NCBI RefSeq assembly: GCF_051622035.1
Contig: NC_135362.1
Location: 7,877,501-7,941,500 of the forward strand
DNA: 64,000 nt
Source: Arctopsyche grandis
Lineage: Eukaryota; Arthropoda; Insecta; Trichoptera; Hydropsychidae
Direction: 5' to 3'
Shown: positions 10,191-21,197 of the stretch, piece by piece
Layout: the number at the start of each line of letters is the position of its first letter
How positions within the stretch are numbered: the first letter of the stretch is position 1
Position numbers and translations under genes: made by a program
The notes under the pieces: model-generated
Seen by the model: only the letters and a program-made list of their open reading frames with translations
The model's database searches: none
Told to the model about the DNA's origin: nothing

Positions 10191-11446
10191 TCATACTTTT
10201 TTGAGTGCATTGGACATTGTTGAGGATCTTTAATATATGATTATATATGAAATTCAAAACAAAATTCACGGTAATCGAAATTCACTATGGTTACATATAA
10301 ATTGCGGTGACAATAATTAAGTAGTTAATCGCTATTATATTATGTAAACGTGTATATTGACGATACGTATACTATCGTTCACCTTATGCACTCGCCAAAA
10401 AGTTGCTAACCTCTGAACTTACAATCGGATCAATATTAAATCGGACTATTCGATATGATGAAGCACTACACGTTTGCAAATAGACCGTTAAGTCATCGCA
10501 GATAACTCTCACATTATACAATATCTACGAGAATAGATACGTAACAAAAGAAGCAGTGTAGATATGTATATATTTACTATATGTAGATAGCTTTACAGTA
10601 ATTATTATGTACTATGTATGTACGTACTTTGAATTTGACACCACTGTACTCTCGTCATATAATAGGTACATACATATGTATGCATCCGGATAGTGAAAAT
10701 TGCAAACTTCTAATGTTCAGAAAGTATTTGTATTATATTTAGTTTCAATTTCATTTCATCTTTGTTGTCTTTCTTTTAATTAATTCCAAGCTAATTTTAT
10801 TCGTTAGATATATACATATATGTATACTAGTACATAATAATATTATTATAGGGTGAGGATATAAATATATTATTATCAATTGTAGAGGCTGAAAAATATT
10901 GTTTACAAATGTGAGTCGGATTTTTCTTTTGAAGTTGAGAAATAAGCGTAAAAAAATAAGTGATTATTTGTTTTCTTGCAAAGATTTAAACAAAACGTCA
11001 ATATGTATGTTTTACATATTTTTGCAGCATTCTTTTGTTTTAATTATATAATTGTTTAAATTACATTATGTACAGATATATGTATGTATTTTTTTATTTA
11101 AATTTATTACTGAGTAGTTATTGCTAGATATTATGCTTTTATTAGGGTGGTATAAAAATGAAATATGATTGAATGAATAGTAGATATTTTTTTATTCAAC
11201 AGTTGCTTCCATGCATTTTTTATTGTTGACTCTCCATTTTTTTTTTGTATGGAAAAATAATTGTCATTCGTTTGTTTTTATTTTTTATTTGAACTTAATT
11301 GTTAGTTATTTAAAAGTTGATATTGATAGTAATTGATGATTTTGTGCATGCAAAAATTACCTAAGGGATCCCTAGCAGTAAAAAAAAATAATTTTAATTA
11401 CTATTTGGACATAGTAAATATTATCATAATAGAGTTAATGAGAAAA

Positions 11447-11618
11447 TCTAATATATAATTTCGAAAGAGAGTATTTTTGGTTGGGAACATCGAAAACAAA
11501 ACAAAATTTCAAAACAAATAAATTTTATAAAAAAACAAATGAATATTTACTATTAGATTCGCCATGTTTAAGCTGTTTATATTACAAATACTGAGCGAAG
11601 CCGGGTAAATCAATCTAG
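11447..11618 (+). mobile_element. Short nonautonomous Helitron, family A, copy 1
   Basis: The element begins TCTAATATATAATTTCGAAA just after an A (11446) and ends CTGAGCGAAGCCGGG ... CAATCTAG just before a T (11619). TC at the 5' end, a GC-rich hairpin region near the 3' end, CTAG as the 3' tetranucleotide and insertion between A and T without target duplication are the Helitron rules. Copies with the same ends are at 28873-29103 and 45198-45426. No Rep/helicase gene is present. Confidence 0.82.
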
Positions 11619-11685
11619 TAGACTCATCAATTTTAAAATTTCGTCTCTCTTGCTTTAAACGTCATGCTGATGAGTTAGCGTCTAA

Positions 11686-12267
11686 CTACCTAACTACCGA
11701 TTCAACAATAGTGAACAACTATTCAGAATTAATGTATTTTATAATGTTATTGACAAAGTAGCCGTTCAACTTGAAAGTCGCCTTCAAGGAATGAAGTCAC
11801 TGAAAAATGATTTCAGTTTTCTTGAACCTCGCAATATTATAAATATAATAACATCAGAAGCAAATATTTTGGAAAACTGTTTGAAAAAAATACCCAGAAG
11901 TTTTCTCAGAGGAACTTGATGCCCAGTTCATTCACCAACTGCACTATTGAGAAAAGACTTGACTGAAAATACGATAAGTCAATTCTCAGAATTACACATC
12001 ACAAAATACTGGCCACTGAACAAGTATCAAAAATAGAACTTAAAAAACTTATTACTGATTTCGCAAATATAATATTAATGACATTCGTTTTCTGATTTTA
12101 TTTCTTCATATGAATTTAGTAATTTATTCAAATTGTGTATGTTCTGTTTTAACTTCCGACATTTTTAGATGGATAATAATTATTTTTTCATATAGAGTGT
12201 TTAGAAATTTGGGCCCCTTGTCAAGCTGGACCCTCATGCTTTGCAAGATGAGGTAACTACGCCACTG
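11686..12267 (+). pseudogene. hAT-type (ZMYM-like) transposase fragment
   Basis: Without an ATG, the + strand at about 11690-11905 reads LFRINVFYNVIDKVAVQLES then RLQGMKSLKNDFSFLEP. This resembles the catalytic/dimerisation region of hAT transposases related to ZMYM1/DUF4371 proteins. A stop follows, and further downstream fragments (LHITKYWPLNKYQK) are interrupted. At 12252-12267 the sequence GGTAACTACGCCACTG reads in reverse as CAGTGGCGTAGTTACC, a typical terminal repeat of this hAT group, so this is the 3' end of a decayed element. The 5' end is not visible. Confidence 0.55.
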
Positions 12268-13055
12268 ATTTTTTGCAATGTATGTACATAGATACATTTT
12301 AAAGAAATTATTATACATTGATAAATTTTCCCTCATGTTGCAATTATGTATATCCAATATTTTTTTGTTGACGAATGAAGTTACATACGATAAAAATGAC
12401 ATGGTGCAGTTGCACCGAACGTACGAATCGATTGTATTTCATTATATCAAAATAGTTATTGACCCGCTAACAAAAATAAGAATGAGAGGTCACATGCTGG
12501 GAGATAAAGTTGTGCATTATAGTCAGCATTTGACGTGCATGCCGACCAAAACAATAGAAACTATTTATCTCACATTCGAAAGACTTTCAAATTAACTAAT
12601 TAAAGCATTCACCAATGACAAATTGTCAGAGTGTAATATTTTTTAAGAATACACTCAGTGAAATTACCTTCACAACGACAGCACAATTAGCATCGCCGAT
12701 GTGATTTATCTCATTGAATATTTGACTCATAAATTGAAGTACGGATTTCAATTTGTTTTTGGTTTTTATTTTTAGATAGCCGTAACAATCGGCATTGACC
12801 TTTAATATAAAACAAAAAATATTTCAAATTAAATCAACGTCGATTGCCAGAAAAGAAGTAACTTCAGCTATTGAATATTTATAACGCGAAAAATTAGCAG
12901 CTTAAATATATTTATATTTTTATTTATTTATTTATTTATTTATTCAAATAGCAAAACTGCTAATACATACAATAACAAAATAACAACAAAAAATTATAAT
13001 AAATAATACAAACTTATTTTTAGATGTACAAACCGTCATAATTTTACCAACTGCA

Positions 13056-16000
13056 ATGGATCCATCAATGACCGCTGACCAAGATCAACCGGTGTTGTTA
13101 CAGCTTGCAGTAAGTCAATTTATTCAATTATTTTTTCATCTACTCAGATAATAACCAGCAGCGTGAACTAGTGGTTGGCATATATGCTTTCGAACATAGT
13201 GGTCACGGGTTCGAGTCCCACTGGTTGCTGCTGGCCAGACCTTGATTTTTGACTCCAGGTCGATCGTTTTTTTATCATAGTTTGCCAATTTATCTGATTA
13301 TCATTGAAACGGTTCCAACAAGATGGCAATCTTTACCCATTTCTCGCAATTTTCGAGTTTTCAGCATTTTGAATTTTGCTGAATCGTATTAAAATGCTGC
13401 AAATGTGTCCACAAATGTCGGGCAAATTTCGGGTTTCTAAGCATCTCGAAATTTGAAGATTTATATAAAAATGCTCATATAATGTAAGTTTATCGAAAGT
13501 TATCCATAGATGACTCTATATTTGTTTCAATTATTAAAAAAAAAAAACAAAATTGTATATCGATATTTGTAATTACCCAGGAAGGTGCATCGGGCTATGC
13601 CTGTTAGGCCTTTCTGGTATATGCATGTAGACAAATTTGAAAGTTCACGTGCATGCGCAGAAGGCTTTGCGCCTGTCGCAGATATAGTACCTGCAAATAG
13701 CCAATAATTAGCAGATACAGTACCTGCAAATAGCCAATTATTCGCAGATACAGTACCTGCAAATAGCCAATTATTCGCAGATACAGTGTCTGCAAATAGC
13801 CACAACCATAATTAATATGTTAATTTTATATAAAATTTACAGATAGATGCGTGGAACTGGTTCAAAATACCACTGACGGAAATGTTGGAAACTACAGCCA
13901 GCTCGTACGTGGGTCAAATGGCTTTGAAACTAGCCGACAAATTTTTATGGTTAATAGAAAAATCTTCACAATGGGCACTACCACCTCCGCCAACGCGTAT
14001 GTTTTAATCTGAGACATTTAGGGCGAAATCACACAGGAATTTAAACATGCAAAAAAATGTGGCATGCCTTGTATCCCATATTTGAAGTGATGTAGGAGAA
14101 CCCCCACAGCGGGGAGCCAAGCACACGACGTGCCGATCTTCCCTGTGTGATTCCGCCTTTACTTATGGTCTTGTGAATATCTCAAGTTGAGATATGCTTT
14201 TCTCCATTAAAACCATTTTAATAACATCTTGTTGTATTTTCAGCATCCCACGAAAAAACTGTGGCAGTCGCCGAATTGACGAGGCCTCTTCCTTGGATAT
14301 TGTTTCTACCGACACTTTTGATGTTGAGGTTTTTGCGAGAAGGTCTTTCGTTAGGCGCTCTGATAATGGGCAAGGAGCCAGTTAGACCATCGGCTATTGT
14401 ACGTATTGAAAATACTAGATAATGCATAAGATACCCGTGATCATTTTTAATATGGGTCATTTTAGGTAAAATTCGTACAAAACTGTCGACGAAACTTGCG
14501 CGCTTTGAAATACCATGGTATGAGAAACATGAGGTCCAAGGGCTCGAACAAATCGGCGGACAGTAAAGAGGATGTGAATGTAGGATTTCAGTCTTGGATT
14601 TATTGGGTCATTATTAAACTACAGAGTATGATGTGCTACAACGCTGTCAAATACGAACATGGATATCAACCGAAAGCCATCAGTAGGAAGAACTCTGGAG
14701 AGGCTTTAGTGGTATGTGCTCGTTAGTGACGTTTCACTCATCTCTTAAGCAATGTTTTATATTTAACAAGAGAGTGCTGTGCAATTTTAAGGTGACGAAG
14801 ACAGGAAATGTTGAAAGTAAGAAATCGTCTTCGCCGGAAGATGAAGATGAAGATTGCGATACGAGCATATTGAGAAAGCTGGTTCAAGATTTGGAAGAGT
14901 TCATCGATTCGGATTCAGACGATTCAGATTTTTCCGTAAGATTTAAATATAATATATTCACAAAATGAGATGGGACGGAAACAAATAGAAGATTAATAAC
15001 TTGAAAATTAGCACTAATTGAAAAGTAGATATTCACTAGCTATGTATGTATGTACTAGATAAAAGTAAACTAAGTATGTATATAAATACCATAAAGTCTT
15101 ATATATGTTACATTCGAAGTGTATTTTCAATTGTAATATATTCCAATTGGCGTTTTAGGTCATTCATATTCGAATACAATTCAACTAGTAAATTGCATCT
15201 CTTCAAGCGCAAATACACTTTCAATAATGTGCGCGTCAGTTGTAATATAACAGTTCAGTTTTAACAGCTCTGATGTTTTTACGTATGTTTTAGAATTCAA
15301 TAATGCGTTAATATTTGCTAGGTATTACGAATAAAGGTAATGAGTAGCGTATTATGATAACTCTAAGAATGTGTTCAAAACAAAAATGTGACAAATCAAT
15401 TTACTAGTCGAATGACGTTTTCATGAAAACCCAACCTTTCCATCTGACCTGGTACCAACTTATAGTTGAACTGTATTTTAAGTTGTAATGTATTTTGACC
15501 AGTTGGAATGTAATTTGTCATATGAAACAACTTACGTGGGTTAGACGGAATATATTCCAACTAGTCAAAATATATTACAACTTAAAATACACTTCAACTA
15601 TAAGGGCGTGATCACACAGAGAGGGATGCCGTATGCTGTACGCGGGAAATATTTTTTAGATAGTTTTAAACATACAAAAAAAAAACACGCGTATACGGCG
15701 TCAAATACGCGGTATCGTGCGGGATCGTACGGGATAATGCGGTATATACATCGGACCGTCTATTAATTGGAGCGGTCTCGTTGAAATTCTATAGAATTGT
15801 TTATACTAACTTGATGGTGGTATATACCAATTCGACCGTTGTAGCTTGACAATTATGTTGACATAGTTTGGTTTAATTTAGCGAGTGAATATTTATTCAT
15901 TTATAAGACACTAATCGTCTATTTGTTCCGGCCCAGTCTTTTAAAAGAATTGATGCAAATATGTTCATGAGGATAATGTAATTTGTTCTGTTGTATGATT

Positions 16001-18062
16001 TATTCAATTTTATTGAATTAACAGTTGAAGAATGAGATGGGAAACGACATCGATACATCTGCAACGTCATCTGATGAAGAAAATGAAGGGATCGGTCACG
16101 ATCAACCTGAAGATGAGCAGTTTTCTATAGGTCAAATTGAAAAAATGGAAGAGATTTTGGTGAACGGTAAAAAGGATGCTACGAGTGAAATTGTTTCATC
16201 AAACAAGGAATTGACGGTTAGGACCAGTCAGGTTTCACCGGTTAACAATTCCAAGGTTGCTTCTAAGGACGAAGACAATTCGAATGGTATGTGGTTTTGA
16301 GTTGATTAAAAATTAACGTAGTTCTGTTTTGTGCAACGTGTGTGTAATTTATTACTAAAATTAATCTAATTTTGTAGTAGCGAAGACTGTGAATAATAAT
16401 TTACCAATGACCAATAAATCATTCACCAAAGCTCGTAGATATAATAATAGATCTATTCCACAATTTAGGCAAAAAGGTTAGATTTTTGTATGGTTGGATC
16501 ATCATTTCATTATTGCTTTTTTGCATGAGAGTCACTGTTATGTTGATTGATTTGGCTTGTAACGTTCTCGAACTTCATCATATTTAACCACAGCATAAGA
16601 ATTTGGTTTGATAATATAATATATACAAAATTCTTGGGTCCTTAGCTTGTAATGCAGCAGAACTAATATATGTATCTGAAAATTTTGCTCATTTTTTCCC
16701 TTTGAATGCTGACCAACGTCGATCGGCGTTTTACCAACAAGCCCATGAGCCTAAAATACGCTGATAGGCGTTGTATTGAGTATGTAAAAAATAAACAAGA
16801 ATATTACCCGCTAAGCCTTTCCAGGTAGCATTGAAAAAAAAATGCATTGAACATGGGTCGTGTAATCCGTGTCAATGTTTATAAAGACTGGTTTACAACG
16901 GAATTTCTGAATTTATAATCATAGCAGAACTTCCCGATGGAAATCCCTAACTGCTGAGTGTTTTAGATTGTGGTTTGCCATTTAGATTGTGAGCATTACA
17001 TTTTAACAACAATGAAGAAGATGGAACTAGTTTTGGAAAAATACATTCATTAATATATTTTTTTGTTTATTTAATATTGTTGCAAGATATATAAGAGAGT
17101 CTAAACACATCTTAACAAAACTCGGAATCCTCGGCGGTAGTTATCTAGGGTTTTTTTTGGATTAGCTACAATTTATATATCTGCTTTTTATTGGATTTCA
17201 AAATAATTCTAGTTGGAAACGTTGACGAAATTTTCAGCGTGGCGGGCTTTCAACAGAAAAGACGTCAGCACTCAAAGGGTTAAAATAAAAATAAAATATG
17301 CTGGTGCTTTCATTATTTTTAATTATTTATATTTCAAGGAAATTATGTGTGATGTTTGTGTTTTTAGGTCTTATGACACCGAAACAGGCTAAACTTAATC
17401 CGCCCATTATAAAAATAACGCCTACATCAGAAAGAACAGAATCAAAAGTCTTAGTAATTCAACAACCAGAAAAAACGAAGGTAATACAGAATAATAAAGA
17501 AAATGAAGTGGTTACAAATTCACAATCACCACCGGGGAAATCAGAGAAAGTAGAGAAAAAAGGAAAACATACGGATAATAAGAATGAAGCCAAAAAGGAA
17601 CAACTGGGAGATGGTAAAATTGATCATTTTATTGAAAGCAAAAAGGTAGCCGTAGATGGAAAAACGGTTCAAATCGTTAACGGGAATAAGGAAAAACCAG
17701 TAGATGAAAAAAAGGCACAAACTGTAGAAGATAAAAGAAATGCTGTAGTCGGAAAAACTGAGCAAATTATTGATGGGATTAAGGAAAAATCAGTAGATGG
17801 AAAAACTGAACACAGTGTGGATGGAAAGAAACATTTACCCATGGAAAGTAAAAAGCAAACTTCTGTAGAAGATATAAAAGATGGATCCGGTGATATTAAA
17901 AAAGACCAACACGTTGAAGGTAAAAAGGACCAACTTGGAGAAATTAAAACAGTTCACAGCGTAAATGAAAATAATCTCAACCAAAACGACATCTCAGATT
18001 CGTTCAAACAAACTGAAATCAAACCAAACGACAATTCCAAATCAAAGTCTGATGGTTCCTAA
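13056..18062 (+). CDS. Unrecognised 602-residue protein with hydrophobic segment and repetitive charged tail
   Basis: Eight exons fit with GT-AG junctions and consistent phase: 13056-13109, 13843-13996, 14244-14398, 14466-14711, 14792-14935, 16025-16286, 16378-16476 and 17368-18062 (TAA). Total 1809 nt. The start is the first ATG in an open frame of the first exon; an earlier ATG at 13024 hits a stop after five codons. Residues 19-69 (WNWFKIPLTEMLETTASS...) are amphipathic. Residues 84-112 (PLPWILFLPTLLMLRFLREG ...) form a hydrophobic segment that could be one membrane helix or a re-entrant hairpin, followed by basic residues (CRRNLRALKYHGMRNMRSK). Residues about 220-250 are Ser/Asp/Glu-rich (FIDSDSDDSDF). 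The last exon (372-602) is disordered and contains about ten loose repeats of a VDGKK/VEGKK type. I cannot name the family. Two oddities: a possible 45-nt intron at 14580-14624 that is also readable in frame, and a tandem TAGTAG acceptor at 16375-16380. The acceptor at 14791 is the rarer AAG. The exon set is strong; the function is unknown. Confidence 0.8.
13157..13622 (+). repeat. tRNA-derived SINE copy in intron 1 of the 602-residue gene
   Basis: The head contains an A-box-like TAGTGGTTGGCATA and B box GGGTTCGAGTCC, then CTGCTGGCCAGACC, CTCCAGGTCGATCG, TCATTGAAACGGTTCC, and a tail CCAGGAAGGTGCATCGGG ... GGCCTTTCTGGTATA. This is one of the more complete copies of the family. Confidence 0.8.
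13640..13807. mobile_element. Single terminus of the 33-bp-repeat element, four units
   Basis: Downstream of the SINE, the minus strand reads GGTTGTGGCTATTTGCAG followed by about four copies of the 33-bp unit, then GACAGGCGCAAAGCCTTCTG and GCGCATGCACGTGAACTTTC. This matches the inward order of the 5809 terminus, but with four units instead of two. Because 33 is a multiple of three, an ORF of repeating WLFAGTVSANN arises; I regard it as incidental. No opposite terminus is seen nearby, so this is a solo or truncated end. Confidence 0.65.
14021..14158. mobile_element. PIF/Harbinger-like MITE, 138 bp
   Basis: The ends are GGGCGAAATCACACAGG and CCTGTGTGATTCCGCCT in inverse orientation, flanked by TTA on both sides (14018-14020 and 14159-14161). 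A 3-bp TWA duplication and G-rich ends fit the PIF/Harbinger superfamily. It sits in intron 2 of the 602-residue gene, 24 bp from the 5' splice site. A related left end is seen at 15603 (GGGCGTGATCACACAG). Confidence 0.7.
15107..15603. mobile_element. Foldback MITE, GTTACA family, copy 1 (about 497 bp)
   Basis: The left end GTTACATTCGAAGTGTATTT is mirrored by the right end AAATACACTTCAACTATA. The last 143 bp (15461-15603) are themselves palindromic: TATAGTTGAACTGTATTTTA against TAAAATACACTTCAACTATA. The whole arrangement is repeated on the minus strand at 49885-51287, where it is broken by two later insertions. No ORF of note. It lies in the fifth intron of the 602-residue gene. Confidence 0.7.
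15603..15760. mobile_element. Fragment related to the GGGCG...CACACAG MITE
   Basis: Starts AAGGGCGTGATCACACAG and continues with TTTTTTAGATAGTTTTAAAC and a GC-rich block (TACGGCGTCAAATACGCGG, GTGCGGGATCGTACGGG). It shares its left end with the MITE at 14021 and its centre with sequence near 8660. The right end is not identifiable. Confidence 0.45.
16698..17279. mobile_element. TTAA-targeting MITE (CCCTTTGAATGCTGAC family), copy 1
   Basis: The left end CCCTTTGAATGCTGACC and right end GACGTCAGCACTCAAAGGG are inverse, and TTAA follows the right end (17280-17283). The left TTAA has decayed to TTTT. Inside is a CGATCGGCG palindrome and ACCCGCTAAGCCTTTCCAGG. Further copies are at 47389, 61422 and 63112. 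TTAA targets plus short inverse ends point to piggyBac-type mobilisation. It lies in the last intron of the 602-residue gene, about 90 bp before the final exon. Confidence 0.7.
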
Positions 18063-18654
18063 AAAATCATACGTACATACATGCATACATATGTCTAAAT
18101 TTTCGTTAAGTTTTTTTTAAAACCATGACATATCTATATGTTTTTTTTTTTATAAATTATTAAGCTTTTTATAAATGTGTATAAATCATTCCAAGAATTT
18201 AACTAGGCCAATTTTGATTTTATTAATCGATAATTATTGCATATGTATCATTATTTTATAATAATCTAAAATATCGTGAATAGTTTGAATAAGTTTCGTG
18301 ATGATATTCTTTTGTTTTGTGTATTTGTTCGATCGAGTAGGTGAGTAACAATATAGTGAAAATAAAATCGGTTGTAAACTAGAGTTCGTTCAGTGAGTGG
18401 AGAAAATTGAGATAGTGTTGGTAACTACCGGCTGACTACAAGGTATGCGTTACGCAGATATATATTATTTTTAAAGTTTTTCTCGAAAATGAAACAAAAG
18501 TAACCGTATTTATAATTTTATAGATTTATTGCATTTTATAAATACAACATAAAATTGCAAAATTTAATATCTTTCTGTGCTTCATTATATCTTTTTTGCA
18601 ATTTGAAGTCGGCGCTGGGTCAAAAATCTTATTGTGATAAGATGCATTATCTAT
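18063..18654 (+). other. Probable 3' UTR of the 602-residue gene; no other gene
   Basis: AT-rich sequence with ACATATGT motifs and an AATAAA at 18361-18366, about 300 bp after the stop, as a candidate polyadenylation signal. Nothing else is recognised. Confidence 0.4.
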
Positions 18655-18662
18655 CATCTAAC

Positions 18663-18863
18663 CAGTGGCGGCTCGTCCATATGGGCTGCGGGGCTGCAGT
18701 TCTCCCAGTACAGTACAAATTCATGCTATTTTTTCGTCCACATGGGCTGCGGGCTGCAGACCTCCCAGTATAGTACATATGCATGTTATTTTTGTTTTCA
18801 TTCGACCACTAGTCTGATTAATCTCTGCAGCCCCCCACTATGAATTCTCACGAGCCGCTACTG
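18663..18863. mobile_element. hAT-type MITE (CAGTGGCGGCTCG family), 201 bp
   Basis: The ends are CAGTGGCGGCTCGTCC and CACGAGCCGCTACTG. The flanks are CATCTAAC (18655-18662) and CATCTAAA (18864-18871), an 8-bp duplication with one mismatch, as for hAT elements. Internally the first 60 bp (CCATATGGGCTGCGGGGCTG ...) are repeated as CCACATGGGCTGCGGGCTG. A related but different-core element is at 56941-57182. Confidence 0.75.
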
Positions 18864-18871
18864 CATCTAAA

Positions 18872-19960
18872 CATATCATATAATTGTCGAAGTTATAAAA
18901 AGAACTTCGCAACCACGCTGTTACTATCAAGCACGCCTCTACCAAGGAGCAAAAAATGTTTGGATTCACCTCAGCAGCCGGAGCCAGACTAACGATATCT
19001 GTACACACGAGCACGCACACTGTCTCAATTTTCTTCGCTCGCTGAACGAACTCTACGTGCATACATAAGAGATTTTTAGTCGGAATCTACAGGATATAGA
19101 TTCTGGATTTTAGCCGAAAGTCTTTTCACACACTGGCGTTAAATTATTGTGAAAAAAGGTTCTCGATTTGACATGTTAATTGTTTTAATGAATTCTACAA
19201 TGTTATTTATTTATGGTGATGATATCCAATTAGTAACGATGGGGCGTAATTCAAAATTGTCGACGCGAAATATGTTCAACGTTTCATTGCAAAATTTAAA
19301 AATCGGCAATGCAAACTAAACATGAAAAAATATTATTGTATTTGTATCTAAATTTACTTATGTAGAAATAAGCAAATGTGTGTTACGTTAAGTATTTATG
19401 AGTAAAATTTTATTTAATGCAATAGAATATAAGGTGTGTTGAACGTGTGAAGAGTTTAATATTTCAGGACCCATTATTTTTAAATATGGCAACATTCGAT
19501 AATTTACTTGTGTTCAATTCGATGTATTTTTGTTTTAATGAATTGTTTTCGTATTTGAAGCAACAATTTTTATACACATAAAAATAATATTGATCACATT
19601 TAAAAGCAGTTTTATTTCGATTTTTAATAATACTTTTTTTTTCTAGAATATCAGTACAATCAATACATCAATCAATACCTCAATACAATCAATCATTTTC
19701 CCATTTGTCGGAAAAACGCAGGCAGCGAACACGTTGGTCGTTCGTTGCAATTACACTCATTAATAGAAGTATGACCGGAAGCGTGCTTTTTCCAGGAAAC
19801 ATGGCGTTTTGGGTATATTTTCCAGGAAACAGGGCAAACTAAAAAACTAGAGAGCATAAAAAAGGTTAATCATAAAAATGATAAAAACCAAGGCGAACAA
19901 TGAACAATGAACTGCGCAAAGTTGGTCCGCTCTTTACTTATTAAACCGGAACTGAACCGA
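18872..19960. other. Intergenic stretch, no gene seen
   Basis: AT-rich, no coding exon or complete element supported. TCAAT(A/C) runs occur around 19650-19700. Confidence 0.3.
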
Positions 19961-19963
19961 TAT

Positions 19964-20205
19964 AGCCAGCAGTTTAGGTTTTTCAATTTATCTGATTTCA
20001 TTGTTGAAACGGTTCAACCACCAAATTGGCAAAAATCAACCTACCCGCTGTCACAAATATCTGAATTTGATTTATGTACAATATGTAAAAATTTATGTAC
20101 AAGTCTAAATCCATAGATCTCTCTATGGATTAATTAATTAATTAATGAGTTGTTAATTTCGTATTCTGCAGCCTCTCGACATACAGCGATTTATGTAATA
20201 AAAAT
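19964..20205 (+). repeat. Partial SINE copy
   Basis: Family body only: TTTATCTGATTTCATTGTTG, GAAACGGTTCAACC, AAATTGGCAAAAATCA, then GTCACAAATATCTG, matching the SINE copy at 86-496. Both head and tail are missing. Confidence 0.55.
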
Positions 20206-20950
20206 CAGGCACCCGAACCGTTATTTATTTCGTTCTGGTTCGGTAAAAAAAATATATATCGGTTCTGTTCCGGTTTTAGGTTTTTGGTTCTCTTGTATTT
20301 GAATATAAGCAAGTTAATGTACAGGTAGGGCTGCCAGGCGTTCCGGTATTCCGGGTTTGTCCCGGTTTCAAGTCTTTCGTCCCGACGTCCCGAAGGGACC
20401 TTTCGGGACGGCCAAATGTCCCGGTTATCGATAGCTGCTTGTTGACCTTTCATTGTTCAGAAATACCAACCCCCCCCCAGCAGTTATGAAATTGCAAAAA
20501 AATGCACGAAACTCAATTTTTTTCAATCTTCTTTCTTAGGAAATGTCCCGGCTTGGATATCAATAAATCTGGCAGTCCTATGTATAGGTATACGCTTACA
20601 GCGTGTATACCTCTTTTTATACGGCTTTTCGCTATAACTTATTGTGATCAATAGGTACATAATTGAAATATCAAAGGAGAATATATCCTAGCATTTGCAA
20701 CTTGTCTTGTGATTCTGATGCAGCTAAAATGCATACAAAATACATTTTTTTATTTATACTTATTTGACTTTTCCAGGCTTACCAACTTTTCATCGGGCCC
20801 TGCTTTCAGGAACAAAAGTGCGACAACAGTTTATAAATAATCTTCCTTCCTGGTATATATCTATGCAAAATAAAAATAAAATATGTATACATATGTATGT
20901 TTTTACCGAACCGGAACGAAATTAGTAAAAATAACGGCTCGGGTCCACGT
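20206..20950. mobile_element. TIR element with GAACCG ends, interrupted by a hAT MITE
   Basis: The left end is CACCCGAACCGTTATTT ... GGTTCGGTAAAA and the right end is TTTTTACCGAACCGGAACG ... ATAACGGCTCGGGTCC, in inverse order. The ends resemble those of the 71-bp element at 33178 (CAGGGACCCGAACCG). A separate hAT element (20326-20580) is nested inside. Confidence 0.5.
20326..20580. mobile_element. hAT-type MITE (TAGGGCTGCCAG), 255 bp
   Basis: Ends TAGGGCTGCCAG and CTGGCAGTCCTA are inverse repeats. The flanks TGTACAGG (20318-20325) and TGTATAGG (20581-20588) are an 8-bp target duplication with one mismatch. The core repeats CCCGG/GTCCCGG strings. It is nested in the GAACCG element. Confidence 0.75.
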
Positions 20951-21049
20951 TGAATTCAGTGCGTAAAGTTAAACTTTGCAAAAATATTGGTAGATGACAG
21001 TAGTAAAAATATGAAAATGATTTTTGGCGGAAAGTGGCTTGCGTCTCGG

Positions 21050-21197
21050 ATGAAGGGTAGTGTTTGTAGATGTTGACGATAGATGTCAGCGTGTAGAAAA
21101 AGCGGAAACGATTCGAGGCGGCGAGTTTGTAGCGAGCGATCGCAGGGGTCGGACGTGCGGCGGAGAGACAGCAGAAGCTGTAAAAACAGCCGCCGCC
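21050..21197 (+). promoter_or_regulatory. GC-rich promoter / 5' leader of the TRIC gene
   Basis: Composition switches abruptly to GC-rich with many CpG (GAGGCGGCGAG, GCGAGCGATCGC, GTGCGGCGGAGAG) immediately upstream of the start codon. The start context CGCCGCCATGG is a full Kozak consensus. No TATA box is evident, consistent with a broad CpG-type promoter. The exact transcription start cannot be read from sequence. Confidence 0.5.

Noticed and set aside
13527-13805. ORF with repeating WLFAGTVSANN peptide
   Set aside because: It results from a 33-bp DNA repeat (a multiple of three) in a transposon terminus; the upstream part is SINE sequence.
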